From positions 1 through 9,103 of the forward strand of contig JANWZG010000136.1 in NCBI GenBank assembly GCA_025054735.1: a DNA stretch of 9,103 nt, given 5' to 3'. This document shows, piece by piece, positions 1 through 6,201 of the stretch. The stretch is from Cyanobacteriota bacterium. Its GTDB lineage: Bacteria > Cyanobacteriota > Cyanobacteriia > SKYG9. Positions within the stretch are counted from its first letter, which is position 1. Every line of letters starts with the position of its first letter. The notes beneath the pieces are model-generated. The model saw only the letters and a program-made list of their open reading frames with translations, ran no database searches and had not been told where the DNA came from. A program made the translations under genes and the position numbers.

Positions 1-58
1 CCGTTAGGGGTAGTGGTTGGTGTGTCTCTTTCGCTTGGACTACATTAGACTGAATCAC
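1..58 (-). CDS. Possible 5' end of a gene leaving the left edge (weak)
   Basis: Reading leftward, a GTG at 58-56 opens a frame that stays open to the window edge (19 codons, beginning V-I-Q-S-N-V-V-Q-A-K). A GGGAGA Shine-Dalgarno-like stretch (plus-strand 65-70) lies six bases upstream of the GTG, and a stop in the same frame lies a little further upstream. The piece is too short for any family assignment. An alternative reading of the same edge is a plus-strand C-terminal tail ending at TAG 46-48. Neither can be decided without the neighbouring sequence. Confidence 0.15.
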   Translation of the reverse strand, partial: MIQSNVVQAKETHQPLPLT

Positions 59-314
59 AACGATTCTCCCAATTGCATGACGACGTTAACGACTGTTTTC
101 AAAACCACAGGATCGTACCTAGCAGCATTAGAACTGCATCTCACATGCACATCACAGTCATCATCATGGTAATTGACACCGAAATGCATGAGTTATGCAG
201 CCTTTACTCAATATACCCAGCTAACACGGTATCTCCACTGCCTAACCCCTAAATTATCATGACCATCGCTCACCATAGCAAGTCCCAGCTATCTAGGTTG
301 TGATTAGATGCATA

Positions 315-345
315 GACCTATAGTGATTCATTAATGATTTAGGTC
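315..345. repeat. Nested inverted repeat, operator-like
   Basis: Outer arms GACCTA (315-320) and TAGGTC (340-345) are perfect inverted repeats. Between them lies a perfect 10-bp palindrome, TCATTAATGA (328-337). The inner palindrome is off-centre by about 2.5 bases, which argues against a single simple RNA stem. It could be a binding site for a dimeric regulator, but no known site is recognised. Confidence 0.35.
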
Positions 346-478
346 ATGTTAATTGCCTATTATTACGAACTAGATTACCAACCAAATTGGTGTAGAGATT
401 GCAGCCGCGCTGTAAAACTAATAGGATTTATGCAAGAGCTTGATGCCAGCTAACCAAATAACTACCCTGCGATGGGCA

Positions 479-492
479 AGATCCACGGATCT
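479..492. repeat. 14-bp palindrome AGATCC-AC-GGATCT
   Basis: Six-base arms separated by two bases form a near-continuous palindrome 115 bases before the dnaJ start. The two-base centre is too short for an RNA hairpin loop, so if functional it would act as DNA, for instance as an operator. No regulator can be named. Confidence 0.3.
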
Positions 493-563
493 AGCAATGG
501 GTTTTGCCTGTCTCGTTCGGGGAACCGTAACATCGCCTAACTAGTTCCAGTGTTACATTGAAA

Positions 564-597
564 GCAAGAAACTTGCAAGGGAGTAGCAGCAAGGGAG
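564..597 (+). promoter_or_regulatory. dnaJ leader: small hairpin, duplicated GCAAGGGAG and ribosome binding site
   Basis: GCAAG (564-568) and CTTGC (572-576) form a 5-bp stem with a three-base loop just before the ribosome binding site. GCAAGGGAG occurs twice, at 575-583 and 589-597. The second copy contains AAGGGAG (591-597), nine bases before the ATG at 607, which supports that start. The hairpin's right arm shares its last two bases with the first copy of the repeat, so folding could affect access to the upstream Shine-Dalgarno-like copy. Confidence 0.45.
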
Positions 598-606
598 ATT
601 AGGTGG

Positions 607-1590
607 ATGTCAGCAACAGACTTCAAAGACTATTACGCCATTTTGGGGGTAAGCCGTACTGCTGATAGTGAGGAAATTAAGAAGGCTTATCGTCGATTGG
701 CACGCAAATATCACCCGGACTTGAACCCGGGCGATCGTAAAGCGGAAGCGATGTTCAAAGACATCAATGAAGCCTATGAAGTCCTGTCCGATACTGACAA
801 ACGTCGCAAATACGACCAATTTGGTCAGTACTGGAAACAGGTGGGGCAGGGAAATCCTTGGTCTGGCGGTAGCTCTGCTTCCAACTTTGACACGGTTGAG
901 TTTGGACGATATGCCAGTTTTGAAGAATTTGTAAATGAGCTATTAGGGAGATTCTCAACGGGAACTGCTGGCTATGGTCAGCAAACTAGTCGCAGCCAGC
1001 GCACCACTGGTAGCCCTTTCGGGTTTAACCAAACTACTGGATTTAGTACCCAGCCTGGAACTGACTATGAATCCACCATTAAGCTCACCTTTAGGGAAGC
1101 CTTTCATGGGGTGCAAAAGCGGCTGACGGTTGGTATGGAGACAATTGATGTGCGCATTCCTGCTGGGGCTAAACCTGGTAGCCGCATCCGAGTGCGCGGC
1201 AAAGGCCAGATGGGTTCCTATGGTGAGCGGGGAGATCTGTACCTCAATGTGGAGCTACAGCCCCATAGCTTTTTCCGCTTTGATGGAGACAACTTGACCT
1301 GTGAAGTGCCCATTACCCCCGATGAAGCTGTGTTGGGTGCTCGGATTGACGTACCTACCCCAGACGGTATGGTAACTATGAGTGTGCCACCAGGAATTCG
1401 CTCTGGACAGTCGCTGCGACTTCGGGGCAAAGGATGGCCTAACCCCAAAGGTGGACGGGGTGACCAATTGGTGCAGGTCGTGATTGTGCCGCCTAAGGAG
1501 TTAACAGCGATAGAGCGGGAATATTACGAGAAGATTCGTGCTCAGCGCACGACTGACCCCCGGAGCCATCTGAAACAAATGACGCTGTAG
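607..1590 (+). CDS. dnaJ: DnaJ-type co-chaperone, class B (no zinc finger)
   Basis: J-domain co-chaperone of 327 residues that would stimulate the ATPase of a DnaK/Hsp70 partner in the cytoplasm and deliver substrates to it. The J domain covers about residues 8-70, with the HPD motif at 36-38 (Y-H-P-D-L-N). A Gly/Phe/Ser/Gln-rich linker follows (about 75-150). The DnaJ C-terminal substrate-binding region runs from about 155 to 315 and carries the typical R-I-P-A-G-A-K-P-G-S-R-I-R-V-R-G-K-G block. The four CxxCxGxG repeats of class A DnaJ are absent; the protein has a single cysteine. It is therefore a CbpA-like or DnaJ2-type protein, a kind that cyanobacteria carry beside a zinc-finger DnaJ. 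The ATG at 607 follows AAGGGAG by nine bases. No dnaK, grpE or hrcA lies next to it, and it converges with argS. Confidence 0.95.
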   Translation: MSATDFKDYYAILGVSRTADSEEIKKAYRRLARKYHPDLNPGDRKAEAMFKDINEAYEVLSDTDKRRKYDQFGQYWKQVGQGNPWSGGSSASNFDTVEFGRYASFEEFVNELLGRFSTGTAGYGQQTSRSQRTTGSPFGFNQTTGFSTQPGTDYESTIKLTFREAFHGVQKRLTVGMETIDVRIPAGAKPGSRIRVRGKGQMGSYGERGDLYLNVELQPHSFFRFDGDNLTCEVPITPDEAVLGARIDVPTPDGMVTMSVPPGIRSGQSLRLRGKGWPNPKGGRGDQLVQVVIVPPKELTAIEREYYEKIRAQRTTDPRSHLKQMTL

Positions 1591-1620
1591 CTATTTGCAC
1601 AGTTGCTGTTGTATCTGACT

Positions 1621-3399
1621 CTACATGCGTTCTAGGGTGGGGATTCCCAGTAGGCTTAGCCCTAGCTTGAGAGTACGGGCAGTAAGGTCACACAGGGCTA
1701 GGCGAGATGTTCGCAACGGTTCATCGGCAGAGAGCACTGGGCAGCGATCGTAAAATTGGTTAAAGGTTTGGCTCAGCTCAAACAAATACTGACACAGGCG
1801 GTTAGGTAACCAATCGGCCTCTACCTCGACTAGCACTTCCTTAAATTGCAACAGTCGTTTAGTTAAAGCTAGCTCTGTCTCTTCAGCAAGTTGGAACTGC
1901 ACACTTGCTAGAGCCGTAGTTGCCGACCCATCGAGCGGAGAAAGCTCAACCCCACCCTTGCGACTAATCCCCTGAATACGGACATAGGCATAAAGCAAAT
2001 ACGGAGCCGTATTGCCCTGCAAAGCCAGCATCCTGTCATAGCTAAAAATGTAATCGCTATTACGGTTTTGACTCAGGTCAGCATACTTAACAGCCCCAAT
2101 GCCCACAACTTGGGCCACCTGATCTATAAAATCAGGCGACTCTTGCCGCTGCTCCGCTTGCAGGCGGGCTTCTAGATCCCTACGGGCGCGCTCTACCGCT
2201 TCATCCAGCAAATCCTTAAGCCGCACAGTCTCTCCAGAGCGGGTCTTCAGCCTTTTGCCATCCTCCCCCAGCACCAAACCAAAGGGTACATGGGTTAACG
2301 TTACCCCATCGGGCACCCAGCCTGCTCGCCTAGCGACCTGAAACACCTGAGCAAAGTGGTTAGCTTGCCCTGCATCCGTGACATAAATAATGCGCTCGGC
2401 CAAATCCTGGGTGATGCGATAGCGAATGGCCGCTAGATCCGTTGTGGCGTAGTTGTAGCCGCCATCAGATTTCTGCACAATCAGCGGTAAGGGCTTGCCT
2501 TCTTTGTTAGTAAAGCCTTCTAAAAACACACATTGAGCACCATTATCTTCCACTAGTAACCCTGCTGCTGCTAAGTCGGTCAATACATCAGGTAGAAATG
2601 GATTGTAGAAGGACTCTCCTCTCTCGGTGAGGCGAATATCCAAGCGATCGTAGATGTGCTGAAATTCTCGCCGCGACTGCTCACATAGTAATTGCCATGC
2701 CCTGCGACTATCAGGATCACCAGACTGCAAACTGACGACTGCTTGCCGAGCTACAGCCTGAAAGTCTGCGTCAGCATCGAAGCGTTGTTTAGCCTGTCGA
2801 TAAAATGCCACTAAATCTCCCAAATCCAGCGCCTCATAGGTGGTTAGTGCATCAGGATAGACTTCTCGCAAGTAGGCAATTAACATGCCAAACTGGGTTC
2901 CCCAATCGCCTACATGGTTAAGACGCAGGACATCATGCCCATAAAACTCTAGGATCCGGGCGATGCAATCTCCAATAATGGTGGAGCGAAGATGACCTAC
3001 ATGCATCTCTTTGGCAATATTAGGGCTGGAAAAATCAACAATAATACGCTGCGGCTTTGCAGTCATCTCTACGCCTAAGCGTGGATCACTATGCATAGCC
3101 TGAAGTTGAGATGCCAAGTAATCGGGGAGTAAGCGAAAATTAATGAAACCAGGGCCAGCAATCTCTGGCGGACTGCATAGGTCAGCTATCTCTAGTTGCT
3201 GCACGATCGCCTCAGCAATTGCCCTAGGTGCCATACCCAGCCGCTTTGCCAGGGACATAGCAACATTTGCTTGGTAATCTCCAAACTTGGGATTATTGGT
3301 AGGTGCCAGCAGCGGATCCGTTCCGGCTAGCTCAATTCCAAAGGCATTGACCAAGGCTGCTTCTAACCGGGCTTTTAATACAGCGATCGTAGCCGTCAT
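1621..3399 (-). CDS. argS: Arginyl-tRNA synthetase (ArgRS)
   Basis: Class I aminoacyl-tRNA synthetase of 592 residues that charges tRNA-Arg with arginine in the cytoplasm; the length is normal for the bacterial enzyme. Domains in order: N-terminal ArgRS additional domain (about 5-90); Rossmann catalytic core with the HIGH-type motif H-V-G-H at 133-136; an N-H-V-G-D-W-G-T-Q-F block at 161-170; the K-T-R-S-G sequence at about 385-389, which stands in place of KMSKS; and the DALR anticodon-binding domain from about 465 to the end. The altered KMSKS is usual in one large class of ArgRS and is not a defect. The ATG at 3399 has only a weak purine stretch (GAGAG) upstream. A glycosyltransferase gene lies 73 bases upstream in the same direction, so the two may be co-transcribed. 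A TTATAAGAT stretch in the gap (minus strand, about 3430-3438) could also be a separate -10 element. Confidence 0.97.
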   Translation of the reverse strand: MTATIAVLKARLEAALVNAFGIELAGTDPLLAPTNNPKFGDYQANVAMSLAKRLGMAPRAIAEAIVQQLEIADLCSPPEIAGPGFINFRLLPDYLASQLQAMHSDPRLGVEMTAKPQRIIVDFSSPNIAKEMHVGHLRSTIIGDCIARILEFYGHDVLRLNHVGDWGTQFGMLIAYLREVYPDALTTYEALDLGDLVAFYRQAKQRFDADADFQAVARQAVVSLQSGDPDSRRAWQLLCEQSRREFQHIYDRLDIRLTERGESFYNPFLPDVLTDLAAAGLLVEDNGAQCVFLEGFTNKEGKPLPLIVQKSDGGYNYATTDLAAIRYRITQDLAERIIYVTDAGQANHFAQVFQVARRAGWVPDGVTLTHVPFGLVLGEDGKRLKTRSGETVRLKDLLDEAVERARRDLEARLQAEQRQESPDFIDQVAQVVGIGAVKYADLSQNRNSDYIFSYDRMLALQGNTAPYLLYAYVRIQGISRKGGVELSPLDGSATTALASVQFQLAEETELALTKRLLQFKEVLVEVEADWLPNRLCQYLFELSQTFNQFYDRCPVLSADEPLRTSRLALCDLTARTLKLGLSLLGIPTLERM

Positions 3400-3472
3400 G
3401 CTCTCAAACCGATGGACAGGTCACTCCCTATCTTATAACCTCCTAAGACCGCGACGGCACCGATAATTGTGC

Positions 3473-4369
3473 TCATGCAGCAGATGCTAGTTGGTTCCGG
3501 TGTTCCCAAACGAAACCCAATACCCCAGCAACTTGAGACACTACCAGCAACAGAGAAATCAGTATTGGAGGCTGTTTCAGCAGTTGAGAAAATGGGAACG
3601 TCAGCAAGTTGATGTAGAACGAGAGCGGCTCAACTCGCATAGGGCTAGCATCCCGTTGAGCACGAATGCAGTGGAAATGGTAGGCTCCCCGTCCATAGTT
3701 AAAGTGTTGTTTCCAGTAGGTTTTGAGGGAAAGTTGATGGGCATGGTGAATGCGGGCAGTGGGGACATACTGCATGGGATAACCAGCATGTAACCAACGA
3801 TGGCAAAATTCTCGGTCTTCCCCGGCTGCCAACGGAAACGTGGTGTTGAATCCACCCACCTCGTGAAATAACAAGGTTGGCAATGCCATATTGTTCGAGG
3901 CAAAGAACGTTGGGCGATTGGAACTAATGTTGTAATACCAATAGATATAGTCAATTAATGTCTGACTGGCTGTGGAATAGAGGTTGCTGGGCAACGCATT
4001 GAGAGAGTGACCACCTAAGAGTGCTGTTGGTGTTTTTGCAAACTGCACGGCAAAGTTGGTTAACCAGTCTGGTGCTGGTCGGCAGTCATCGTCTGTAAAG
4101 GCTAGATAGGCTCCTTGAGCATGGCTCGCACCTGTGTTGCGGGCAGTAGCAGGCCCTTGGTTAGTTTGGGTAATCAACGCAATAGTTAATGAGTCACGAA
4201 AGGGGTTAACTACTGGTTCTAGTGACATAGTGCTGCCATCATCAACAACAATCACCTCTAGGCGATCGTGGGGATAGTCCAACTGAGTTAAGGCTGTTAA
4301 ACACTCTGCTAAGGACTTAGGGCGATTATAGGTGGGGATGACAATGGAAAAAAGAGGTACCTCTGTCAT
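3473..4369 (-). CDS. Family 2 glycosyltransferase with C-terminal membrane segment
   Basis: GT-A fold glycosyltransferase of 298 residues that would move a sugar from a nucleotide-sugar donor to a glycan or lipid acceptor, probably at the cytoplasmic face of the membrane. The N-terminal strand F-S-I-V-I-P-T-Y-N-R (7-16) and D-D-G-S (43-46) form the nucleotide site. D-D-D-C (93-96) holds the DxD metal-binding motif. G-E-D-R-E-F-C-H-R-W (183-192) combines the catalytic acidic pair with an R-W similar to the QxxRW motif. A hydrophobic stretch at about 267-288 is a likely membrane anchor. Donor and acceptor cannot be predicted, and no polysaccharide cluster surrounds the gene. The ATG at 4369 lacks a clear Shine-Dalgarno sequence. 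argS follows after 73 bases on the same strand. Confidence 0.9.
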   Translation of the reverse strand: MTEVPLFSIVIPTYNRPKSLAECLTALTQLDYPHDRLEVIVVDDGSTMSLEPVVNPFRDSLTIALITQTNQGPATARNTGASHAQGAYLAFTDDDCRPAPDWLTNFAVQFAKTPTALLGGHSLNALPSNLYSTASQTLIDYIYWYYNISSNRPTFFASNNMALPTLLFHEVGGFNTTFPLAAGEDREFCHRWLHAGYPMQYVPTARIHHAHQLSLKTYWKQHFNYGRGAYHFHCIRAQRDASPMRVEPLSFYINLLTFPFSQLLKQPPILISLLLVVSQVAGVLGFVWEHRNQLASAA

Positions 4370-4610
4370 GGGAATTAACTCGTAGCAATTACAATCGTGA
4401 TAGTACGTCAGTGAAGATCTTGTGCATCAGCTTGTTACTGATTATTAGGTGCCCGGTTCTGCTTGACAGAAACATCAACCTGTATGTTTAGCGATACCTA
4501 CACTCCCAACCTAACACTGGAATACCTGACAATCTCGCTCAACGTTACACTTGATTACGAGGTGTGAGCCATCTGTAACAGCCGTGATACCTTCTTGGTG
4601 AGCAGTTGCC

Positions 4611-4668
4611 CTCAGGCTTTATTAACGGTTGTCATGCCTGAGCATCTGCATGGCATTCTTGGATGCTC
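4611..4668 (+). repeat. Two overlapping, mutually exclusive stem-loops
   Basis: Stem A pairs CTCAGGC (4611-4617) with GCCTGAG (4636-4642), seven perfect base pairs around an 18-base loop. Stem B pairs GAGCATC (4640-4646) with GATGCTC (4662-4668), seven perfect pairs extended by two G-U pairs. Bases 4640-4642 (GAG) are needed by both, so an RNA could form only one stem fully. Stem B is followed by TTTAACTTCTCC, a poor U-run. The arrangement resembles an attenuator or a terminator of a short RNA, but no matching known family is recognised. Confidence 0.4.
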
Positions 4669-4680
4669 TTTAACTTCTCC

Positions 4681-4710
4681 TTGACTATTATCGATACTTC
4701 CCTATTCAAT
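4681..4710 (+). promoter_or_regulatory. Candidate promoter of the 88-aa gene
   Basis: TTGACT (4681-4686) matches the -35 consensus at five of six bases. TTCAAT (4705-4710), 18 bases further on, matches the -10 consensus at four of six. Transcription would begin near 4717, about a dozen bases before the ATG at 4729. This short leader agrees with the absence of a Shine-Dalgarno sequence before that gene. Confidence 0.4.
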
Positions 4711-4728
4711 TAACGGTTATTCATTTCT

Positions 4729-4995
4729 ATGAACAGGTCTTTAGAGTCGTCCTTTACTGATCGTGTTGCTTGGTTAACGAGTGCTTGTCCTGTTGCCCGG
4801 TCTGATCGTCACTTGTATGAAGAAAGCATTGAAGACTATGTAGCCCAACTGCAACTTCATATGGCGTTGCAAGCACGTAATCTAGTCCCCACGCTGAATC
4901 AAGAGGCAGTAAGCACAGATCTAGAGAGTCGTTGCCAACTATTGCATCGCACCCAAGCTGATGCTGAGCGATTGGTCTCTCGCTGTGCTGTGTAA
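4729..4995 (+). CDS. Hypothetical 88-aa protein
   Basis: I do not recognise a family. The predicted protein is hydrophilic and probably mostly helical. It has no signal peptide or membrane segment, three cysteines (20, 69, 86) and an acidic patch E-E-S-I-E-D at 31-36. A candidate promoter ends 18 bases upstream of its ATG; there is no clear ribosome binding site, which is common in cyanobacteria. A longer-than-random frame with a promoter at the expected distance supports it as real. An opposite-strand frame (5008-4754) overlaps it almost completely; I prefer the plus strand because of the promoter position. It is followed by an intergenic palindrome and the 46-aa membrane protein gene. Confidence 0.55.
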   Translation: MNRSLESSFTDRVAWLTSACPVARSDRHLYEESIEDYVAQLQLHMALQARNLVPTLNQEAVSTDLESRCQLLHRTQADAERLVSRCAV

Positions 4996-5036
4996 TCAAT
5001 AGATTCACTGAGGCATTTAGTTAACAATTGAGTCAC

Positions 5037-5062
5037 TTTGTAACAGTTAATAACTTCGTTAC
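5037..5062 (-). promoter_or_regulatory. HLR1-like (RpaB-type) site overlapping a 23-bp palindrome
   Basis: On the minus strand the sequence reads GTTATTAA-CT-GTTACAAA (plus 5054-5037). The known cyanobacterial HLR1 consensus is two copies of (G/T)TTACA(T/A)(T/A) separated by two bases; the second half matches at eight of eight positions and the first at six of eight. The same bases lie in an inverted repeat: GTAAC (5040-5044) and GTTAC (5058-5062) flank the palindrome AGTTA-A-TAACT (5045-5055). It sits about 110 bases before the 46-aa membrane protein start. Whether RpaB or another dimeric regulator binds is not shown. Confidence 0.35.
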
Positions 5063-5160
5063 CTAGGAAACAACCCAGTTCTAGATGCGTCAGTAAAAAT
5101 TGAGATATAGGTTGTGGTAGCTGGGTCAGCTATTGTCAGCAACGCCGATATTGTTAACAC

Positions 5161-5165
5161 GGAGG
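5161..5165 (+). promoter_or_regulatory. Strong ribosome binding site fixing the start at 5174
   Basis: GGAGG lies eight bases before the ATG at 5174, the clearest Shine-Dalgarno sequence in the window. It decides between this start and an in-frame ATG at 5114 that would add 20 residues of unhelpful sequence. Confidence 0.8.
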
Positions 5166-5173
5166 ACTGCGCC

Positions 5174-5314
5174 ATGTCAGATTTAAACCGCGGCATCATG
5201 AAGTTCGATGGAGCTGACTCGCCAATTGCGGTTGCCATCTCTGCAATTCTAGTGTTAGGTGGCATTGCACTGCTGATTTGGTGGGCGATGGTATCTGCCT
5301 ACAATGTTGGTTAA
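5174..5314 (+). CDS. Small single-span membrane protein, 46 aa
   Basis: The protein has a short polar N-terminus (M-S-D-L-N-R-G-I-M-K-F-D-G-A-D-S), one hydrophobic helix at about residues 17-41 containing a G-G and a W-W pair, and a five-residue polar tail. This build matches the many tiny one-helix proteins of cyanobacterial thylakoid complexes, but it does not match the PsbH, PsbJ, PsbN, PsbX, PsbY, Psb30 or Psb34 sequences as I remember them, and it lacks the chlorophyll-binding ExxNxR motif of Hlips. A relation to Psb35, a CP47-module assembly protein, is worth testing but I cannot confirm it. The GGAGG ribosome binding site implies efficient translation. An HLR1-like site upstream would fit light-regulated expression. 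A weak hairpin follows the stop. Confidence 0.8.
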   Translation: MSDLNRGIMKFDGADSPIAVAISAILVLGGIALLIWWAMVSAYNVG

Positions 5315-5316
5315 GT

Positions 5317-5342
5317 CTAGCTATTGTTGGCTAGCTGCTTTT
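5317..5342 (+). terminator. Weak hairpin after the 46-aa gene
   Basis: CTAGC (5317-5321) and GCTAG (5330-5334) form a 5-bp stem with an 8-base loop three bases after the TAA stop, followed by CTGCTTTT. The stem is short and the T-run is only four bases, so it is at best a partial terminator ahead of the ABC ATPase gene. Confidence 0.3.
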
Positions 5343-5371
5343 GGTAGACTAGGGGTTGATGGATTATCATC

Positions 5372-6184
5372 GTGGCCTTGCCCATGACCGTAGAGCTAGA
5401 ACGATCGTTGTCTGCATCAACCCCGACCTCATTGTTGTTGTCTGCACATAATCTGTGTAAGAGTTTTGGCGGCATTCGTGCTGTAGACAACGCTAGCATT
5501 ACAGTTCCAGTGGGTAGCATCACGGGCTTGATTGGGCCAAATGGTGCAGGAAAAACCACACTGTTTAATTTGCTGTCTCAATTTATTCGGCCTGATCGGG
5601 GCACTATTCTGTTTGATGGGGCACCTATTCACACCTTGCAGCCTCACCAGATCGCTCAACAGGGCCTAGTTCGTACCTTTCAAGTGGCACGGGTTCTATC
5701 TCGGCTAACTGTGCTAGAAAACATGTTGCTAGGAGCACAGCACCAAACAGGTGAGAACTTCTGGCAGGTGTGGCTTCAGCCTCGGCGAGTAGCAGCCGAA
5801 GAGCAACAACTGCGCGACAAGGCACGAGAAATTTTGCATTCCGTTGGCCTAGGCCATATGGCAAATGCCTATGCAGGGTCACTCTCTGGTGGACAGCGGA
5901 AACTGCTGGAGATGGCACGGGCACTGATGGTAAATCCTAAGCTGATCTTGCTAGATGAGCCAGCAGCGGGAGTCAACCCTACATTGATTAACCAGATCTG
6001 TGATCACATTCGGATGTGGAATCAGCAGGGTATGAGCTTTTTGATCATTGAGCACAATATGGATGTGATTATGTCGCTGTGCGATCGGGTATGGGTTTTG
6101 GCGGAAGGTCGCAACCTAGCCGATGGCACTCCAGAGGAGGTGCAATCTAATCCAGCCGTGCTCGAAGCTTATCTAGGCAAGTAA
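5372..6184 (+). CDS. livG: ABC transporter ATP-binding protein, LivG/NatA type
   Basis: Cytoplasmic ATPase subunit of a branched-chain or neutral/hydrophobic amino acid ABC importer (HAAT family; cyanobacterial N-I system). Numbered from the GTG: Walker A G-P-N-G-A-G-K-T-T at 55-63, Q-loop Gln104, signature L-S-G-G-Q at 171-175, Walker B L-I-L-L-D-E-P at 191-197, and H-loop His228. The long insert between Q-loop and signature (about 120-160) and the ending A-D-G-T-P-E-E-V plus V-L-E-A-Y-L-G are typical of LivG. UrtD of urea transporters is a close relative and cannot be fully excluded, but no urt genes are near. The start may be GTG 5372 or ATG 5384; neither has a clear ribosome binding site. 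No binding protein, LivH, LivM or LivF gene is adjacent. The dispersal of N-I genes in cyanobacterial genomes explains a lone copy. Confidence 0.9.
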   Translation: MALPMTVELERSLSASTPTSLLLSAHNLCKSFGGIRAVDNASITVPVGSITGLIGPNGAGKTTLFNLLSQFIRPDRGTILFDGAPIHTLQPHQIAQQGLVRTFQVARVLSRLTVLENMLLGAQHQTGENFWQVWLQPRRVAAEEQQLRDKAREILHSVGLGHMANAYAGSLSGGQRKLLEMARALMVNPKLILLDEPAAGVNPTLINQICDHIRMWNQQGMSFLIIEHNMDVIMSLCDRVWVLAEGRNLADGTPEEVQSNPAVLEAYLGK

Positions 6185-6201
6185 CCTCGGATAAGAAGCG
6201 G

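Larger units (their letters stand above)
59..606. other. Non-coding region upstream of dnaJ
   Basis: About 550 bases without a convincing reading frame; stops are frequent in all frames and no tRNA or known riboswitch core is visible. It holds a nested inverted repeat (315-345), a 5-bp inverted repeat ACCAA/TTGGT (377-391), a 14-bp palindrome (479-492) and the short hairpin and ribosome binding site next to dnaJ. No CIRCE element (TTAGCACTC-N9-GAGTGCTAA) is present, so HrcA control of the dnaJ copy is not supported here. Confidence 0.6.
4370..4728. other. Divergent control region between the glycosyltransferase and the 88-aa gene
   Basis: 359 bases without a supported gene. Reading rightward, it contains a perfect TTGACA (4463-4468) with only a poor -10 downstream (TATGTT at 4483-4488, spacer 14), a weak HLR1-like pair at 4544-4561, two overlapping inverted repeats (4611-4642 and 4640-4668), and a TTGACT promoter candidate at 4681. 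The sequence TTAACGGTT occurs twice (4622-4630 and 4710-4718). A short untranslated RNA from about 4495 to 4670 is possible but not demonstrated. Confidence 0.5.

Noticed and set aside
1..606. Structured RNA gene or riboswitch upstream of dnaJ
   Set aside because: No tRNA, 6S, tmRNA, Yfr1 core (ACTCCTCACAC) or glutamine-riboswitch core could be recognised.
1591..1620. Bidirectional terminator between dnaJ and argS
   Set aside because: Only a 4-bp ACAG/CTGT pairing is visible with no T-run; it is too weak to call.
2233..2247. Apparent loss of the KMSKS motif in ArgRS
   Set aside because: The K-T-R-S-G version is normal in a large class of arginyl-tRNA synthetases and does not suggest inactivation.
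3491..3793. Plus-strand 100-aa reading frame
   Set aside because: It lies entirely inside the glycosyltransferase gene on the other strand, whose motifs are intact; it shows no family features.
4544..4561. HLR1-like pair GTTACACT-TG-ATTACGAG before the 88-aa gene
   Set aside because: The second half deviates at several positions and it lies more than 180 bases upstream of the start; too weak to call as an RpaB site.
4754..5008. Minus-strand 84-aa frame opposite the 88-aa gene
   Set aside because: It overlaps the plus-strand frame almost fully and has no promoter or ribosome binding site that I can see. The plus frame has a promoter at the right distance, though this choice is not certain.
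5315..5371. NtcA site (GTA-N8-TAC) for nitrogen control of the transport genes
   Set aside because: Near matches such as GTA-N6-TAC before livG have the wrong spacing; no proper site was found before livG or the nitrilase.
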